DNA of 64,000 nucleotides from Spiroplasma ixodetis (GTDB taxonomy: Bacteria > Bacillota_I > Bacilli_A > Mycoplasmatales > VBWQ01), in NCBI RefSeq assembly GCF_027923845.1, contig NZ_AP026933.1, forward strand, positions 1 to 64,000. Direction: 5' to 3'. The stretch's first letter is position 1. The number at the start of each line of letters is the position of its first letter. This document shows positions 36,018-52,355 of this stretch, piece by piece. The translations under genes and the position numbers were made by a program. The notes under the pieces are model-generated. The model was given only the letters and a program-made list of their open reading frames with translations. It did not search any database and was not told the origin of the DNA.

Positions 36018-37784
36018 ATGAAACATAAATCTTTTTATAGAAAGTATCGACCAAATTCTTTTTCAGAAATAATTAGTCAGGATAATATTGTAAGAATATT
36101 AAAAAATTCTATTTTAAATAATAGTTTTAATCATGCTTATTTATTTTCAGGCTCAAAAGGTACAGGAAAAACATCAACGGCTAAAATATTTGCTAAAGCA
36201 ATTAATTGTCAAAATAACATTGATGGAGATGCATGTAATACTTGTGAAAATTGTATAAACATTAGTTCAAATAATTGTATTGATATTTTAGAAATTGATG
36301 GTGCTTCCAATAATGGTGTTGATGAAATAAGAAGTATTAGAGATAATATTAACTTATTACCGATGAATTTTAAATATAAAGTTTATATTATTGATGAAGT
36401 TCATATGTTAACAACTTCTGCTTTTAATGCATTATTAAAAACCTTAGAAGAACCACCACAACATATTATTTTTATTTTAGCAACAACAGAACCGTATAAA
36501 GTAATTCCAACTATAATTTCTCGTTGTTTATGATTTGAATTTAAAAAAATTAATGTAAATGAAACTAAAAAACATTTTATTGATGTTTTAACAAAAGAAA
36601 AAATTAATTTTGAGGTTGAAGCAATAGAGGAATTAGCAATATTGAGCGAAGGTTCTTTACGTGATGGTTTAAATTATTTAGAAAAAACATTTAATTATGG
36701 TAACAATATAACACTTAAAAATGTTGAAAAAATATTTTCTGTTTTATCAAAAAAAAATAAAATATTATTTTTAATTAATATATTTAATTGTAATATTGAG
36801 CAAGTAATAAAACAATTAACATTATTTGATGAATATACTATTCAATATAAAAAAAATATTATTGATTTTATTTATATTCTTGAAGAAATATTAATCTATG
36901 CTATTACTAAAAAAACAGAATTACTTAAAATGATAAATATTCAACAAGTAAATATTTTTTCTGAAGTAGTAAAATCTGATTTACTTTTAATTTTGAATTC
37001 ATTTAATGAAATTTTAATTCAAGAAGATGTTGATGATTTAAAACCAATATTAATACTAAAAATATTAAATTTAATTAAAAATTTTGAGAATAAATATTCA
37101 TTAAATTATTTAGAAAAAGCAAAAATATCTATTATGAATATAGAAAATAAAAGTATAAATTTAAATAGTAAAGATGAAATAACAAAAATTTTAAAAAAAA
37201 GCGAAATAGATAAAAATAATGAAGAATTAACTTCAATTTTAGTAAAAAAAGAAAATACTAATATTAAAGAAAAAGAAATTTTTGATGTACCAACTGTGAA
37301 AAATTTAAAAAATGATGAGATAATTGATAAAGCCATTAATTTAATTTTACAAGCTGATAAAAATATTAGAAAAGAAGTTAGTGAAAAGTGAAAAAATATT
37401 TCTAAATTTATTAATGATAATAAATTTAGAAACATAACTAAAGTTTATATAAATACTATTATTGCGGCAGCATCTACTAATGGCATTATTATTATTACCA
37501 AAAACATTATTCAATCTGATTTAATAAATCAAAGTTTTTTAAGTAAAGAACATAGAGAATTTTTAAATATTTTATTAGAAAATGAATATATGATTTATGC
37601 CCTTGATAAAAATCAATGACAGGAAACAAGAAAAAAATATCAAGAGTTACTAACAAAAAAAATATTACCAAAACCAGTAGATATTGTAATATCAAAACCT
37701 GTAATTGAGTCATTTACCAACGTAGATAGAGATCCGACTTTAAATTTTATTAAAAAAATATTTACTGAAATTGAAGAAATATAA
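36018..37784 (+). CDS. dnaX: DNA polymerase III subunit gamma/tau
   Basis: A 588-residue clamp-loader ATPase. It starts MKHKSFYRKYRPNSFSEII. Walker A is GSKGTGKTSTAK, a four-Cys zinc module spans CQNN to NNC, Walker B is YIIDEVHML, and SRC follows. The C-terminal 250 residues are Lys/Glu-rich and variable, as in tau. It precedes ybaB, tmk and holB as in other mollicutes. Confidence 0.95.
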
Positions 37785-37804
37785 AAATATGAGGTGAAAA
37801 AAAT

Positions 37805-38074
37805 ATGGATATGAAAAGAATGTTAGCACAAGCACAAGCAATTCAAGGAAAGTTAACAAAATTTAAAAAAGAAGAATTTACTTTTTCTGATATTGATGGT
37901 TTGGTTAAAATTATTATAACAGGTGGACGTAAACTAGTTTCAATTAATATTGAAGGATTATTGAAAGAAGCAGAGAATGATTATTCAAGTATTAATGATA
38001 TGTTACAAACAGAACTAAATAAAGCATTAAAACAAATAGATGAAAAAGAAAAAAATATTGCTGGCAAGTTTTAG
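37805..38074 (+). CDS. YbaB/EbfC-family nucleoid-associated protein
   Basis: An 89-residue protein, [17 protein letters not shown], with a central [12 protein letters not shown] segment and a helical C-terminus. The family forms dimers that bind DNA. GAGG precedes the ATG 20 bases after dnaX. In Firmicutes recR normally follows; here the next gene is tmk. Confidence 0.88.
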   Translation: MDMKRMLAQAQAIQGKLTKFKKEEFTFSDIDGLVKIIITGGRKLVSINIEGLLKEAENDYSSINDMLQTELNKALKQIDEKEKNIAGKF

Positions 38075-38112
38075 AAGAGTTTAGTAATTTTAGCATAGAA
38101 AGAGGTAGAAAA

Positions 38113-38787
38113 ATGTTATTTATTACCTTTGAAGGGCCAGAAGGTGCAGGTAAAACTACAGTTTTAAAAATGATTAAAGAACAATTAAAACAAGATGGTT
38201 TTGATGTTATTATTACGAGAGAACCAGGTGGTAACGAAATTTCTGAACAGATAAGACAAGTTATTTTAAATAAAGAAAATACATTAATGGATCCATGAAC
38301 AGAAGTTTTGCTTTATATTGCAGCTAGAAGACAACATTTAATTGAAAAAATTCTGCCAAATAAAAACAGTAATAAAATCATTATTTCTGATCGTTTTTCT
38401 GACTCAACTTTAGCATATCAGGGTTATGCTAGAAATTTAGATATTGATAAAATAAATCTTATTCAAAAACTTATTTTTGAAGATTATCAACCTGATTTGA
38501 CAGTTTTATTTGATATTAAACCAGAAACAGGTTTACAACGAATTTTATTAAGAAAAGGTGAAAAATTAAATAGATTAGATGAAGAAACATTAGAATTTCA
38601 TCAAAAAGTATATAATGGTTATAAAAAAATTGCTATTAGTAATCCAAATCGCGTTCATACAATAAATGCTAATTTATCAGAAAAAAAAGTTTTTAACAGT
38701 GTTTATGAACTAATCATAAATTTAGTTGAAGAAAAAGGTTTTAAAGAAAAAAAAATTAAAATTAGAGGATCTAATGAAGGAAAATAA
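38113..38787 (+). CDS. tmk: Thymidylate kinase
   Basis: A 224-residue P-loop kinase that phosphorylates d[14 protein letters not shown] is the P-loop, TREPGGNEI the DRX-type substrate motif, [17 protein letters not shown] the catalytic DR region, and [14 protein letters not shown] the LID. AGAGGT precedes the ATG. Its end overlaps the holB start by 14 bases. Confidence 0.95.
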
Positions 38788-39739
38788 TGTAATTTTATTT
38801 GAAAATGAAGAATCAGAAAATTTTTCTATTTTTGCAATGGAAAATATTCCACAGGTAATTTTATTGTATTCGAAAAATAAAATATTAAATATAAATGTTA
38901 GTAATAAGTTAATAAAAAAAATTATTTGTAAAAATAATAATCAATTAAAAAAATGTACTGAAGAAAATATGTGTCAAAATTGTTTTAAAATTAAAACTAA
39001 TAGTTATTTTGATTTTAAAAAATTTGATTTTAGTAAAAATAATATTATGAATAAAAATATTGTTTTAGAAATTATTAATGATTTTTCTAAAACTAATTTA
39101 GAAAAAGATGCTAGTAAAATTTATTTAATAAATCAAATTGAATTTTCTTCAATTTCAGCTTCAAATGTTATGCTTAAAACTTTAGAAGAATTATCTAAAA
39201 ATATTTATGTAATTTTTACTACCACTAATATTAATCAAATACTCCCTACTATTAAATCTCGTTGTCAATTGATAAATTGTTCAAAAGAAAATGAAATATT
39301 TGTTAGTAACAATTATGATGATGAACAATTATTAATATTAAAAATATTTTCAAATACTATTTTTTTGACAGATGAAAGTAGTAAACTTAAATTAAAAAAA
39401 TATATTGAAATTATTAAACAATTTATTATTAATGATAATGATAAAAAGGTTAACAATCAACTTTTGAATAAAAAAATAGTTAGTTTAAAAGAAGAAATTA
39501 TTTACTTTTTTAGATTTTTTAATTTAGTAGTTTTTAATAAATTAACTTTTCTTTTATTTAAAAAGTATGATTTTAATAATTTTTTTATTGAAAGTTTAGT
39601 TAATTTATGAAAAAATAGTAATTTAAAAAATATAGCCTATATTTTAGAACAAATTTCATTTACAATTACCAAATTAAAATTTAATGTTAACTTAAATTTA
39701 TTAATAAATTCTTTTCTTATTAAGGTAAGTGATAATTAA
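38774..39739 (+). CDS. holB: DNA polymerase III subunit delta-prime-like
   Basis: A 321-residue protein in the normal holB position, starting [14 protein letters not shown] after an AGAGG site. It has a four-Cys cluster (CKNNNQLKKC, then MCQNC) and the IYLINQIEFSSISASNVMLKTLEEL segment typical of clamp-loader subunits, with TIKSRC. A degenerate P-loop is expected in this subunit. The C-terminal half is weakly conserved. Confidence 0.8.
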
Positions 39740-39742
39740 ACT

Positions 39743-40470
39743 ATGGAAAGTACAAAAAAAATTTTAATTTTAAATCAAGATGATAAAAAAATTAAACTTA
39801 TTCAAAGAAAAGATATGTTTTGTGTTTCTTTAGATACTATTTTATTAAGTAATTTTATTAAAATAAAACCTAGTACTAAAACAATAATTGATTTTGGAAC
39901 TAATAATGCTGTTATTCCAATAATTTTATCGGCAAAATTTCAAGGAAAAGTAATTGGTATTGAAATTCAAGAACCAGCTGTTGAACTTGCTTTAGAAAAT
40001 ATAAAACTTAATGATTTAGAAAAAAGAATTGTCATTGTTCATGAAGACATAAAAATTTATGCTCAAAGAGAAAAAGAAAAAGTTGATTTAATTGTATGCA
40101 ATCCACCTTTTTTTCCTTTATGGGATAAAAGCAAAGTAAAAGCACAACCTTTAAAAATTCCAGCAAGACATGAAGTATATATTAATTTAGAGGAGATTAT
40201 TGTTAGTGCAAGTAAATTATTAAAAGACAAAGGGCGATTGGTTATGATAAATAGTGTAGAAAGAATAAATGAAACATTACTTTTATTAAAAAAATATCAA
40301 ATTACACCTAAAAAATTACAAATAGTTTATCCTAAAATTAATCAGGCTGCCAATGTTTTTTTAATTGAAGCAGGATTTTAGCGAAAGAAGGAATGATTGT
40401 TTTGCCACCATTGATTTGTCATAATGAAAATAATACTTATATTGATGAAATAGCAAAGTGATATAAATAA
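39743..40470 (+). pseudogene. tRNA1(Val) adenine-37 N6-methyltransferase-like, frameshifted near the end
   Basis: The main frame 39743-40381 (212 residues) has the SAM-binding segment IIDFGTNNAVIPI and the catalytic NPPFF motif, matching the TrmN6/YfiC family. It stops at TAG in a GGATTTTAGCG context. The expected conserved tail (KEGMIVLPPLICHNE to IAKWYK) lies in another frame ending at 40470. One lost base near 40378 explains this. It may be a real truncation of about 30 residues or a sequencing error in a T-run. Confidence 0.75.
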
Positions 40471-40502
40471 TCTTAATATAAGTGTAAGGTTAGGTGTTTA
40501 AA

Positions 40503-41792
40503 ATGAATATTAATTGATTAAATAAACTTAATAAAAAAATAACTTACTTATTAGCTGTATCAGGTGGTCCAGATAGTATGTTTTTATTAGATAATTTAGT
40601 ACGTAATGAGTTTAAAATTATTGTTTGTCATGTTAATTATCATAAACGTTGAAGTAGTAATGTTGATGAGCAAATTGTTCGAGAATATTGTACAAATAAT
40701 AAAATAACTTTAGAAGTAAAAAATATTAAAGAAGAGGAATACAATAAAAAACAAAATTTTCAAAGTCAAGCACGTGTACTTAGATATGATTTTTTTAATG
40801 AAATTGCTCAAAAATATCAAGTTTATAATCTTGTTGTAGCACATCATATTTACGATTTACTTGAAACATATATTATTCAAAAACAACGCAAGGCAATAGT
40901 TTCTTATTATGGATTAAAATTTAAAACAACATATAAATCTTTATCGGTTTATCGTCCAATGTTAGAATTAAAAAAAGAAGATATTATTGACTATTTAACT
41001 TTGTATCATATTAAATATGGATTTGATGAAACAAATGAATTAATTATTTATGAAAGAAATCGAATTAGACAACAACAAATTAATAAACTTACTGATTTTG
41101 ATATTAATTTAATGTTAAGTGAAATTAAAGAATTAAATAGTGAACAAGAATTACTGAAAGATGAACTTGAAGTAATTTATAATACTATTATTAATGATGA
41201 TGTGCTTGCTATTAATGAGTTTAAAAAATATGAATTTAAATTACAACAAATGATTATCTATGAATTTTTAAGCCAATATGATGAAGAATTAGTTTTATCT
41301 TTAAAAAAGGCTAAAATTAAAGAAATAGTTAGAGTTTTAACTAAATCTAGTAAACCAAATATTACTATTTGTATTTCTGAAAATACTTGAGTTATTAAAG
41401 AATATAATTTTGCATATATTAGTGAAAAAAATGAACCAAAACAATTTAGTTATAAAATTTCTAAAATAAATAACTATAATTTTAAGGAAATTACTATTTC
41501 TAAAACTGAACCAACAGGTGGTGAATTTCAAGCTTTATATATTAATAAATCAGATTTTCCATTAACAATTAGAACTAATAATGGTGAAGAAGAAATTGAG
41601 ACACCATTTGGTACAAAAAAAATTAATCGTTTATTTATTGATAATAAAATTCCATATCGTGAACGTCTTATATGACCAGTAATCATAAATTCAAGCGGAA
41701 AAGTAGTGGCAATTCCAAAATTATCAGTAAATAAAAACAATATTAGTGAGAAACCTAATTTGTATGTGCTAAAATATTATGGTATTATTTAA
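40503..41792 (+). CDS. tilS: tRNA(Ile)-lysidine synthase
   Basis: A 429-residue ATPase that converts C34 of tRNA-Ile(CAU) to lysidine. The PP-loop AVSGGPDSMFLLD, HVNYHKRWSS and VVAHHIYDLLETY are present, and a C-terminal TilS domain ends at YVLKYYGII. It lies before ftsH, as in Firmicutes (tilS-hpt-ftsH, with hpt here after ftsH). Confidence 0.92.
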
Positions 41793-41829
41793 GAAAATAA
41801 ATTAGAAATTAAACGTAGGTGAAAAAATA

Positions 41830-43851
<2,022 letters not shown>

Positions 43852-43871
43852 TTAAATTATTATAATAAAAA

Positions 43872-43917
43872 AACAAAACTTACTATTTTAATATTTTCGA
43901 TAATGTGTAAGTTTTGT
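43872..43917 (+). terminator. ftsH terminator
   Basis: ACAAAACTTAC (43872-43882) and GTAAGTTTTGT (43907-43917) form a perfect 11-bp stem with a 24-base loop, followed by TTT. Confidence 0.7.
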
Positions 43918-43976
43918 TTTATTTTCTTTTTTTATTTGGTAAATATAATATAAAAAGTAATAAGGAGAAAAAAACA

Positions 43977-44555
43977 ATGTTGGAAAAACATGAATTAGTA
44001 GAAAAAATATTATTAAGTACTGATGTAATCAATAATAAAATTATTGAACTTGCAAAATCAGTTAATAGTTATTATAAAGATAATAAAGAGCCCATTATTT
44101 TAGTAGGGATATTAAGAGGATGTTTACCTTTTTTATCACAATTTATGTTAAACCTTAAGATTGATTGTTTGGTTGATTTTATGTATGTAGAGTCATATTT
44201 AGGACAAACAAAGGCGGTAAATAAACCAAAAATAAGAATGGATGTTATTAATAATGTTAAGGGTCGTGACTTATTAATTGTTGAAGATATTATTGATTCA
44301 GGTAATTCGTTATTTAAAATTCTTGATCATTTACAAGAACTTGGAGCAAAATCGGTAAAAATAATTACTCTTTTAGATAAGAAATCTAAAAGAGTTGCTA
44401 AAATTGAAGCTGATTGATATGGCTTTGAAGTTCCTGATCATTTTTTAGTAGGATATGGTCTTGATTATGATGAAAAATTGAGAAACTTACCTTATGTTGG
44501 TATTGCTGACCTTAATAAAATTGCAATTTTAGAAAAATGTAAAAAAAGTAGTTAA
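43977..44555 (+). CDS. hpt: Hypoxanthine phosphoribosyltransferase
   Basis: A 192-residue purine-salvage enzyme. The PRPP motif is [13 protein letters not shown], and [13 protein letters not shown] and [20 protein letters not shown] are typical. AAGGAG precedes the ATG at 43977 ([12 protein letters not shown]); a longer frame from 43914 lacks a good site. Confidence 0.93.
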
Positions 44556-44692
44556 GTAAATAACTTTAGAATTTAATAATAATATTAAAATTTTTATTTT
44601 TTAATATAGTTCAAATATAATTAGCATTATTTTATTATGATAAAATTATACTATTAGCAGTTTTTAAGTTGTATAAGAATATTGGAGTTATA

Positions 44693-47600
44693 ATGAGCAA
44701 TCTTTTTGTTAATGTTTTAAGAGGAATCAAGAAAAGATTATTACAATATTTAGGTATTATAATACTATTAGTTATTGTAATTTCTACTCTTTCTGCACTT
44801 TATAGTACAGCATCAAGAGCTGAATCAGGTTTTTATACAGTATTAAACAATAGTGGTAAATATGACTATCGTATTAATTTACAATTATTAAATAATTATA
44901 AAGATACTGCTACTGCAACATCAAGAATCCAAACAATTATCAAAAAACAATTTAAAGATCATCTGCAAAAGCAAGAAATTTATAAACAGATAGATGAAAT
45001 TAAAGAAAATAATCTTAGAAATAATAGTTTTCCTATCCTTCCTTCGGGAGTAGATATTAATAAAGATTTTGAAAATTATTTGTTAAATTGAGGATTAAGT
45101 TATCAAGGAATACTATTTAATGATATTTTAGAAAACGAAGTTAAAAATGATGAAATTTATAATTTGCAACATTATGAACTTGCTAAATCATTTTTTAAAA
45201 ATTTTGATTATGAAAACGTTAGTTCTCTTAAAAAAATTTATTATTCATTAGAAAATGGATTTTATACTTCAGAAAAAACTGAATCTTTTGATTTTGCTCC
45301 AAAAAGAAATAATATTAATGAAGTTTATATTTCCGAAGGTATTAAGCCTATTAATCCATTAGAAATAGTAATCAATCCTGAATTTGCACGTATTAATAAT
45401 ATTAAATTAAATGATTATATAACAGTTATTGATAAAGTTGAAAAGTTAAAAGTTGTTGGCTTTGGTTATGCTTATTGGGGAATTACTGGTAGTCGTACTG
45501 CAACAAATCCTAATCCGACATCTGAAAATACAAGTCCTGTTTATATGTCAAATCAATGGTTTAATAATTTAATAAAAGACTCTACATTTAGAACTAATTT
45601 AAATAATATATTTTTATTAAAAGTTAACAATAACGATAACTATTTTGTTAGTAAGTTAGAAGAACTTTTAATTAAAACTTTTAGTTTTAGTTTTGGTTCA
45701 ATTATTAGTAGTGATAGCGAAGATATTCGATCAGGACAAATTCTAGAGAGTTTTAAAATGGAAAATATAATGTTTACAGCAATTACTTTTGTAGTATTAT
45801 TAGTTATTATTTTTATCATTATGTCATATGTTAGAAAAGAAATTGATTTACAAAAACCACAGATAGGATTATTAAAAGCCCTTGGTTATAGTAATTTTCA
45901 AATTGCTATTAGTTTTGTAATTTTAATATTTTTGATAACATTCATTTCTAGTATTATTGGTTTAGGTATTGGTCTAGGGTTACAAATATGATTTAATTCG
46001 TTAAATAACATTGGGTTTTTTATGCCATTACCAATACTATTTTTTAGTTGGATAGTATTTATTGTAAGTTTAATAATTATTCCTATTATTTTTATAGTAA
46101 TTAGTTATATGCAATCGGAAACAAAATTACGCGTTAGTCCATTATTATTAATTTATGATAGACCAAGTAATTCAAGTTCTAAACTAATTTCAGTTTTAAA
46201 ATACCCCTTTCGTTATTGACCATTTAAACAGCGTTTAGCAATTGCTTTCACTCTAAAATCGGTTGGAAAACTATTTTTAGTATTTTTTACTTTTATTTTT
46301 GTTAGTTTTTTATTACTATTTCAAAGTTCAGCTACTGATTTATTTGATAATAAAATAAATAATTTATATGGATATTACAATAAAGATGTTAAATGAAATA
46401 CATCAACTTCATCAATGTATACATATACTAATGATTCTAATTTAAGTATTGATAAGCAGGTTTTTGATTGAGTTTCAGAAAAAGATATTACGAAAGATAA
46501 AGAAACCGGTACTAATAAATATCATCAATGAATAGCTGATGATTTTCATATTGATAATGATAATAAAGCTAAAAAAATTGAAAGTATTATTAATAATAAT
46601 AACTTTAAAAATTATTTTATGAATAGTGAAGAAATTAATATCCTTTATCAAAAAACTAAGAACAAATCTGATTGTGAAGATTTTATTAATCCAAAAAAGA
46701 TAATACCTGAACCATTAATGAAAATTATTTGTCAAAATATTCATCAAATATTTAATTATATTTCAACAAATACAGGTATTAATCCAGAAATAAACCCGTT
46801 GCCTGGTATTAGTTTAGGTTTAAATATTTATAATAATAAGTATTATCCAACTATTGAAATAAATTTAAGACCTCCTAATGAATGAAAAGGACATAATCAA
46901 GGTCGCATGCTTGCAAAAAAAATTAAAGCAACAGGACTTTATAATGTTCCATATCAAGATTTAGTTTGAAAAAATTGATTTAACTTTAAAGAATCAAAAA
47001 ATCGTGATATTGATCCTATTTTTAATAATTCTCATAATTTACAATCACAAAAAGTTACTTATACTGATAATCAAGGACAAAATATAACAACTACAGCTTA
47101 TATTTTACCAGCAGTTATTTCAAAAACATTATCAATTTTAAATGATTATAAAATTGATGATCACTTTTTAATGTTAGCAAGTTGATATAACTATACAATT
47201 CCAGTAATTTATCAAGTTAAAGGAATTATTGAAAATAATTTAGACAATTCGAATTTTTATATTAATCTTGATGATTTACGAACATCTATTGGATTAATAA
47301 AACCTTCCCCGTCAGAAGATCCAAAACCAATATCAGATTCTTTTAATCATTGATTATCTAAAGATAGCAATATTTTTCCATTAAATTATATAAATATTTT
47401 GCAACCATCTGCAGAATATACTAAAGAACAAATATTAGCAAAAAATTTAGAACCTATTAATAAAATACCTTTTATTAATGATTTAGTTAAAAGATTATTA
47501 GTTGAAATATTTGATGGAATTAGAACAATTATAAATATTACAAAAATTTTAACATTATTTGCTGTAGCTTTTGTATTGGTAATTATCGTTAATATGATTT

Positions 47601-47920
47601 TAGATAATAATTTATTAATTATTGCAATGATGAAATCTTTGGGTTATCGTGTAAATGAAATTAACAGATTGATTATTGGCTCCTATATTATTGCTTTATT
47701 GGTTGCTTTTATTTTAGGTACTATTATTTCTTATGTTGTGTGGAATATTATTACTTTAATTATTGCAACTAAAGCAGGCGTTGTTTTTAATGTGGCTGCT
47801 AATCTAGTTACAATTTTATCTTGCTTTGGAATGGTATTTTTAATAATGGTTATTGGCTATGCTGTTGGGTTATATTTAATTAAATACAAACCAGTAACAG
47901 CTTTATTACAAGGAAGTTAA
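44693..47920 (+). CDS. FtsX-like ABC transporter permease
   Basis: A 1075-residue membrane protein with an N-terminal helix (about 18-42), a long outer domain, two membrane blocks (about 355-510 and 950-1070) and the FtsX-type segment IGLLKALGYSNFQIA repeated later as MKSLGYRVNEINRLI. The outer domain is large and Asn/Asp-rich. GGAG precedes the ATG. The cognate ATPase gene starts 96 bases downstream. Such pairs move lipids, lipoproteins or peptides, or act as mechanotransmission complexes; the substrate is not evident. Confidence 0.85.
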
Positions 47921-48016
47921 AATATTTTTTAAGTATTTCTATATAAATAAGGTAAAGTAATTGATAAAATGAGTGTGTTGTTTATAAAAGTATGGAATTA
48001 AAAAGGAGAAATGATT

Positions 48017-49030
48017 ATGAAAAAAGATAATAAGGAAATTAAAAAAGATGATAAAGACATTGGAAGTAAACAAGTAACTAAAAATAAGTTAGAATCTAGT
48101 TTTACAAAGAAGTCAGTATCTAAAAATGAAGCTACAATACCACCAGTAACCCATAAATCTCATGATAAAGCAGAATCAAAGGAAGAAATAGAAGCTAATA
48201 AAGCCAAATTGCAAGCTTTTAAAGATAATCAAAAAGCAATTAAAAAATTAACAAAAACTCATTCAAAAGAAATTTTAGCAGGTAAAATTATATCAATGAC
48301 TAATAATACTCCTGATACTCAAACTAATGTTATTGAATTATTTGATGTTAAAAAATCTTACTTAACTGGAGACTTAGAATATGAAGTATTAAAAGGAGTT
48401 AATTTAAAAATTAAATTAGGTGATTTTGTTGTTATCTTAGGACCATCGGGAAGTGGTAAGACAACATTATTAAATATTATTTCGGGATTGGATAAACCTA
48501 ATACTGGTGATGTTTTTGTTGCGGGATACAATTTATCTTTATTAAAAGATAGTCATTTAACTAAATTTAGACGAGATAATGTTGGTTTTATTTTTCAACA
48601 ATACAATTTATTAACTAACTTAACTGCTCGTGAAAATGCTGAAGTTGGTGAAAATCTTGCTAAAAATAAAAATATGAGTATTGATGATATTTTTCAAGTT
48701 ATTGAAATGGATGAACATATGAATAAATTTCCAAGTCAATTATCAGGTGGGCAACAACAAAGAGTATCGATTGGTAGAGCACTAGCAAAAAATCCGACAA
48801 TTTTATTTTGTGATGAGCCAACAGGAGCACTTGATGAGGAAATGGGGCGTAAGGTATTAGAGATTTTATTGGATGTTAATCGAGAATATAAAACATCAAT
48901 TATTATGGTTACTCATAATCCTAACTTCCAATATGTTGCAAATACTGTTATTAACGTTAAAAATGGTAAAATTATTAGTGTAAAGAATAATGAAAAACCA
49001 ATGAAACCAAGTGAAATAAATTGAAGTTAA
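48017..49030 (+). CDS. ABC transporter ATPase, MacB/LolD type
   Basis: A 337-residue protein. The first ~105 residues are a charged Lys/Asp/Ser-rich extension with no fold I recognise. The ATPase domain has Walker A GPSGSGKT (142-149), signature LSGGQQQRVSIGRAL, Walker B ILFCDEPTGALD and the switch VTHN. AAAGGAG precedes ATG 48017; ATG 48011 is too close to the site. TGA near the end is Trp, followed by Ser and TAA. It pairs with the upstream permease. Confidence 0.9.
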
Positions 49031-49095
49031 TATTATTAATTAAATAAATTAACAAATTGTTAATAGAAAAAATATCATAACAAAGGAGTAAAAAT

Positions 49096-49618
49096 ATGAT
49101 ATTTTTTGAAACCCCTAGATTAAAAATTAGATATTGAGAAGATAGTGATTTAGATGAACTTGTTTTATTAAATTCTGATAAAGATGTCATGAAATATTTT
49201 CCTAGTACATTATCAAAAGATGATACAGAAAAATATTTTTCGAAAATTAAAAATAATTTAAATAATAATGGATTTGGTTTTTTATGCTGTTGAATTTAAA
49301 AAAGATAATAAATTTATTGGCTTTATTGGCTTTAGCGAAGTTGATTTTATTGATGATTTTAGACCATCTATTGAAATTGGTTGACGTTTTAAAAAAAGTG
49401 TTTGAGGTCAAGGAATAGCAACAGAAGTAGCTAAAGAATGTTTAAAATATGCAAAAAAAATTAAAATTCACTAAAATTTATAGTTTTACTAGTATATTAA
49501 ATATTAAATCAGAAAATGTAATGAAACGAATAGGTATGAAAAAAAAGAATCTTATCATCCAAAAATAAATAAAAGTGATATTTTAGCAAAACATGTTTTA
49601 TATAAAATTAATATTTAG
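49096..49618 (+). pseudogene. GNAT acetyltransferase, frameshifted
   Basis: It starts MIFFETPRLKIRYWEDSDLDEL after AAAGGAG, typical of RimJ/RimL-type acetyltransferases. The first frame breaks near 49270-49290 (FGFL, then stop). The next frame gives YAVEFKKDNKFIGFIGFSEV and the acetyl-CoA loop WGQGIATEVA. Two further shifts, near 49460 and 49540, are needed to reach the TAG at 49616. Three A/T-run indels make it a clear pseudogene. Confidence 0.8.
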
Positions 49619-49695
49619 AAGGTAAAAAATGATTAATAAATTGTCTCTAATTTTTATAGATATCTATTAGTAGAAATATTTAAATTAAATTTTAG

Positions 49696-49718
49696 CCCTT
49701 ATTATAAATATAAGGGTT
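49696..49718 (+). terminator. Possible terminator before lysS
   Basis: CCCTTAT and ATAAGGG pair around TATAAAT-like sequence, then TTTTATT. It lies between the decayed acetyltransferase and lysS. Confidence 0.5.
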
Positions 49719-49858
49719 TTATTATAAAATTTAAAATTAATTGTTGACAGTAGAATTTGATATTGAAAATTGATATCATTATGTATAAACCTAAACAATC
49801 TTATTTAATTTAATTTTTTTATTTTAAATACTTATTTTAAATACAAAGGATGAAAACA

Positions 49859-51478
<1,620 letters not shown>

Positions 51479-51737
51479 TTTTTGTGATAAAATTTTGGGA
51501 CGGTAAGAAAAACGGAGGATATAATTACTTTTTAAACATTTCTTTTAAATTTTAGACAAGAAATAATTGTAATTATATGCAATTGTAGATAAATATTACT
51601 ACTTACTAAAATTAATTGCAATTAAAATACAAATATTGAAAAAATCAATAATAAAATTAATATTTATACACAACAAAAATTCTTATTAACTTTTAATTTA
51701 ATAAGTTTTTAAAATTTTAATAAAAAAATAAATTAAA

Positions 51738-51959
51738 TTATGTTTTTAAATTTATTTGATTACATTTAAAAATAACCATTTTAATATAAATATTTATGTT
51801 ATAAGTTCTATTACCAAGCATTTCTTTTAAAATATGTCAAATATTACCTTCTGTAAAACAACCTATATTTCACTTTGCACCTTGATTTTCAATACCTTGT
51901 TTATTATTTTTAAAATATTGTTTTTTTAATTTTTTATGGTTTTTTAATATTTCATTCAT
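51738..51959 (-). pseudogene. Fragment resembling a UPF0236/ISLre2-type transposase C-terminus
   Basis: A 73-codon open frame with IENQGAKWNIGCFTEGNIWH and MLGNRT. The pattern GC-EG-I-H-L recalls the C-terminus of ISLre2/UPF0236 proteins. It has no ribosome site or upstream part, and an IS1595-end remnant begins directly upstream. The family call is tentative. The 51479-51737 stretch beyond it holds nothing I recognise. Confidence 0.35.
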
Positions 51960-51967
51960 ATATTTTA

Positions 51968-52000
51968 TGGTTTTTCTCCCTTTATGTACTATTTTAATTT
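51968..52000 (-). mobile_element. Remnant of an IS1595 end
   Basis: The sequence TTTCTCCCTTTATGTACTAT followed by TTTAATTT matches the outer end of the three IS1595 copies. It is cut off by the IS3 element that begins at 52001. Confidence 0.7.
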
Positions 52001-52076
52001 TGGATGGGTTACACTTTATTGGACACTAATTACGTAGACAAGTGAACAAATTTGTTAAAAGAAAGGAACTATAATT

Positions 52077-52355
52077 ATGACCAATATTAACTCATATACC
52101 GACGAATTTAAAAAGCAAATAGTAGCTTTATATCAAAGTGGTAAGTCAGTGTCTTGTCTTGCTAAAGAATATAATGTTACAAGAGCAGCTACTTATAAAT
52201 GAATTAAACAATTTACTAATTCAGGTAGTTTTAAAATTAAAAATAATCTTTCAGATTTAGAAAAACAATTAATTCAAGCAAATAAAGAATTAAAACAGTT
52301 ACGAATGGAAAATGATATTTTAAAGCAAGCAGCACTAATAATAGGCAGAAAATAG
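52077..52355 (+). CDS. IS3-family transposase OrfA
   Basis: A 92-residue helix-turn-helix protein identical in layout to the copy at 3786, with the same AAAGGA site and the same AGA AAA TAG slip context. Confidence 0.88.
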
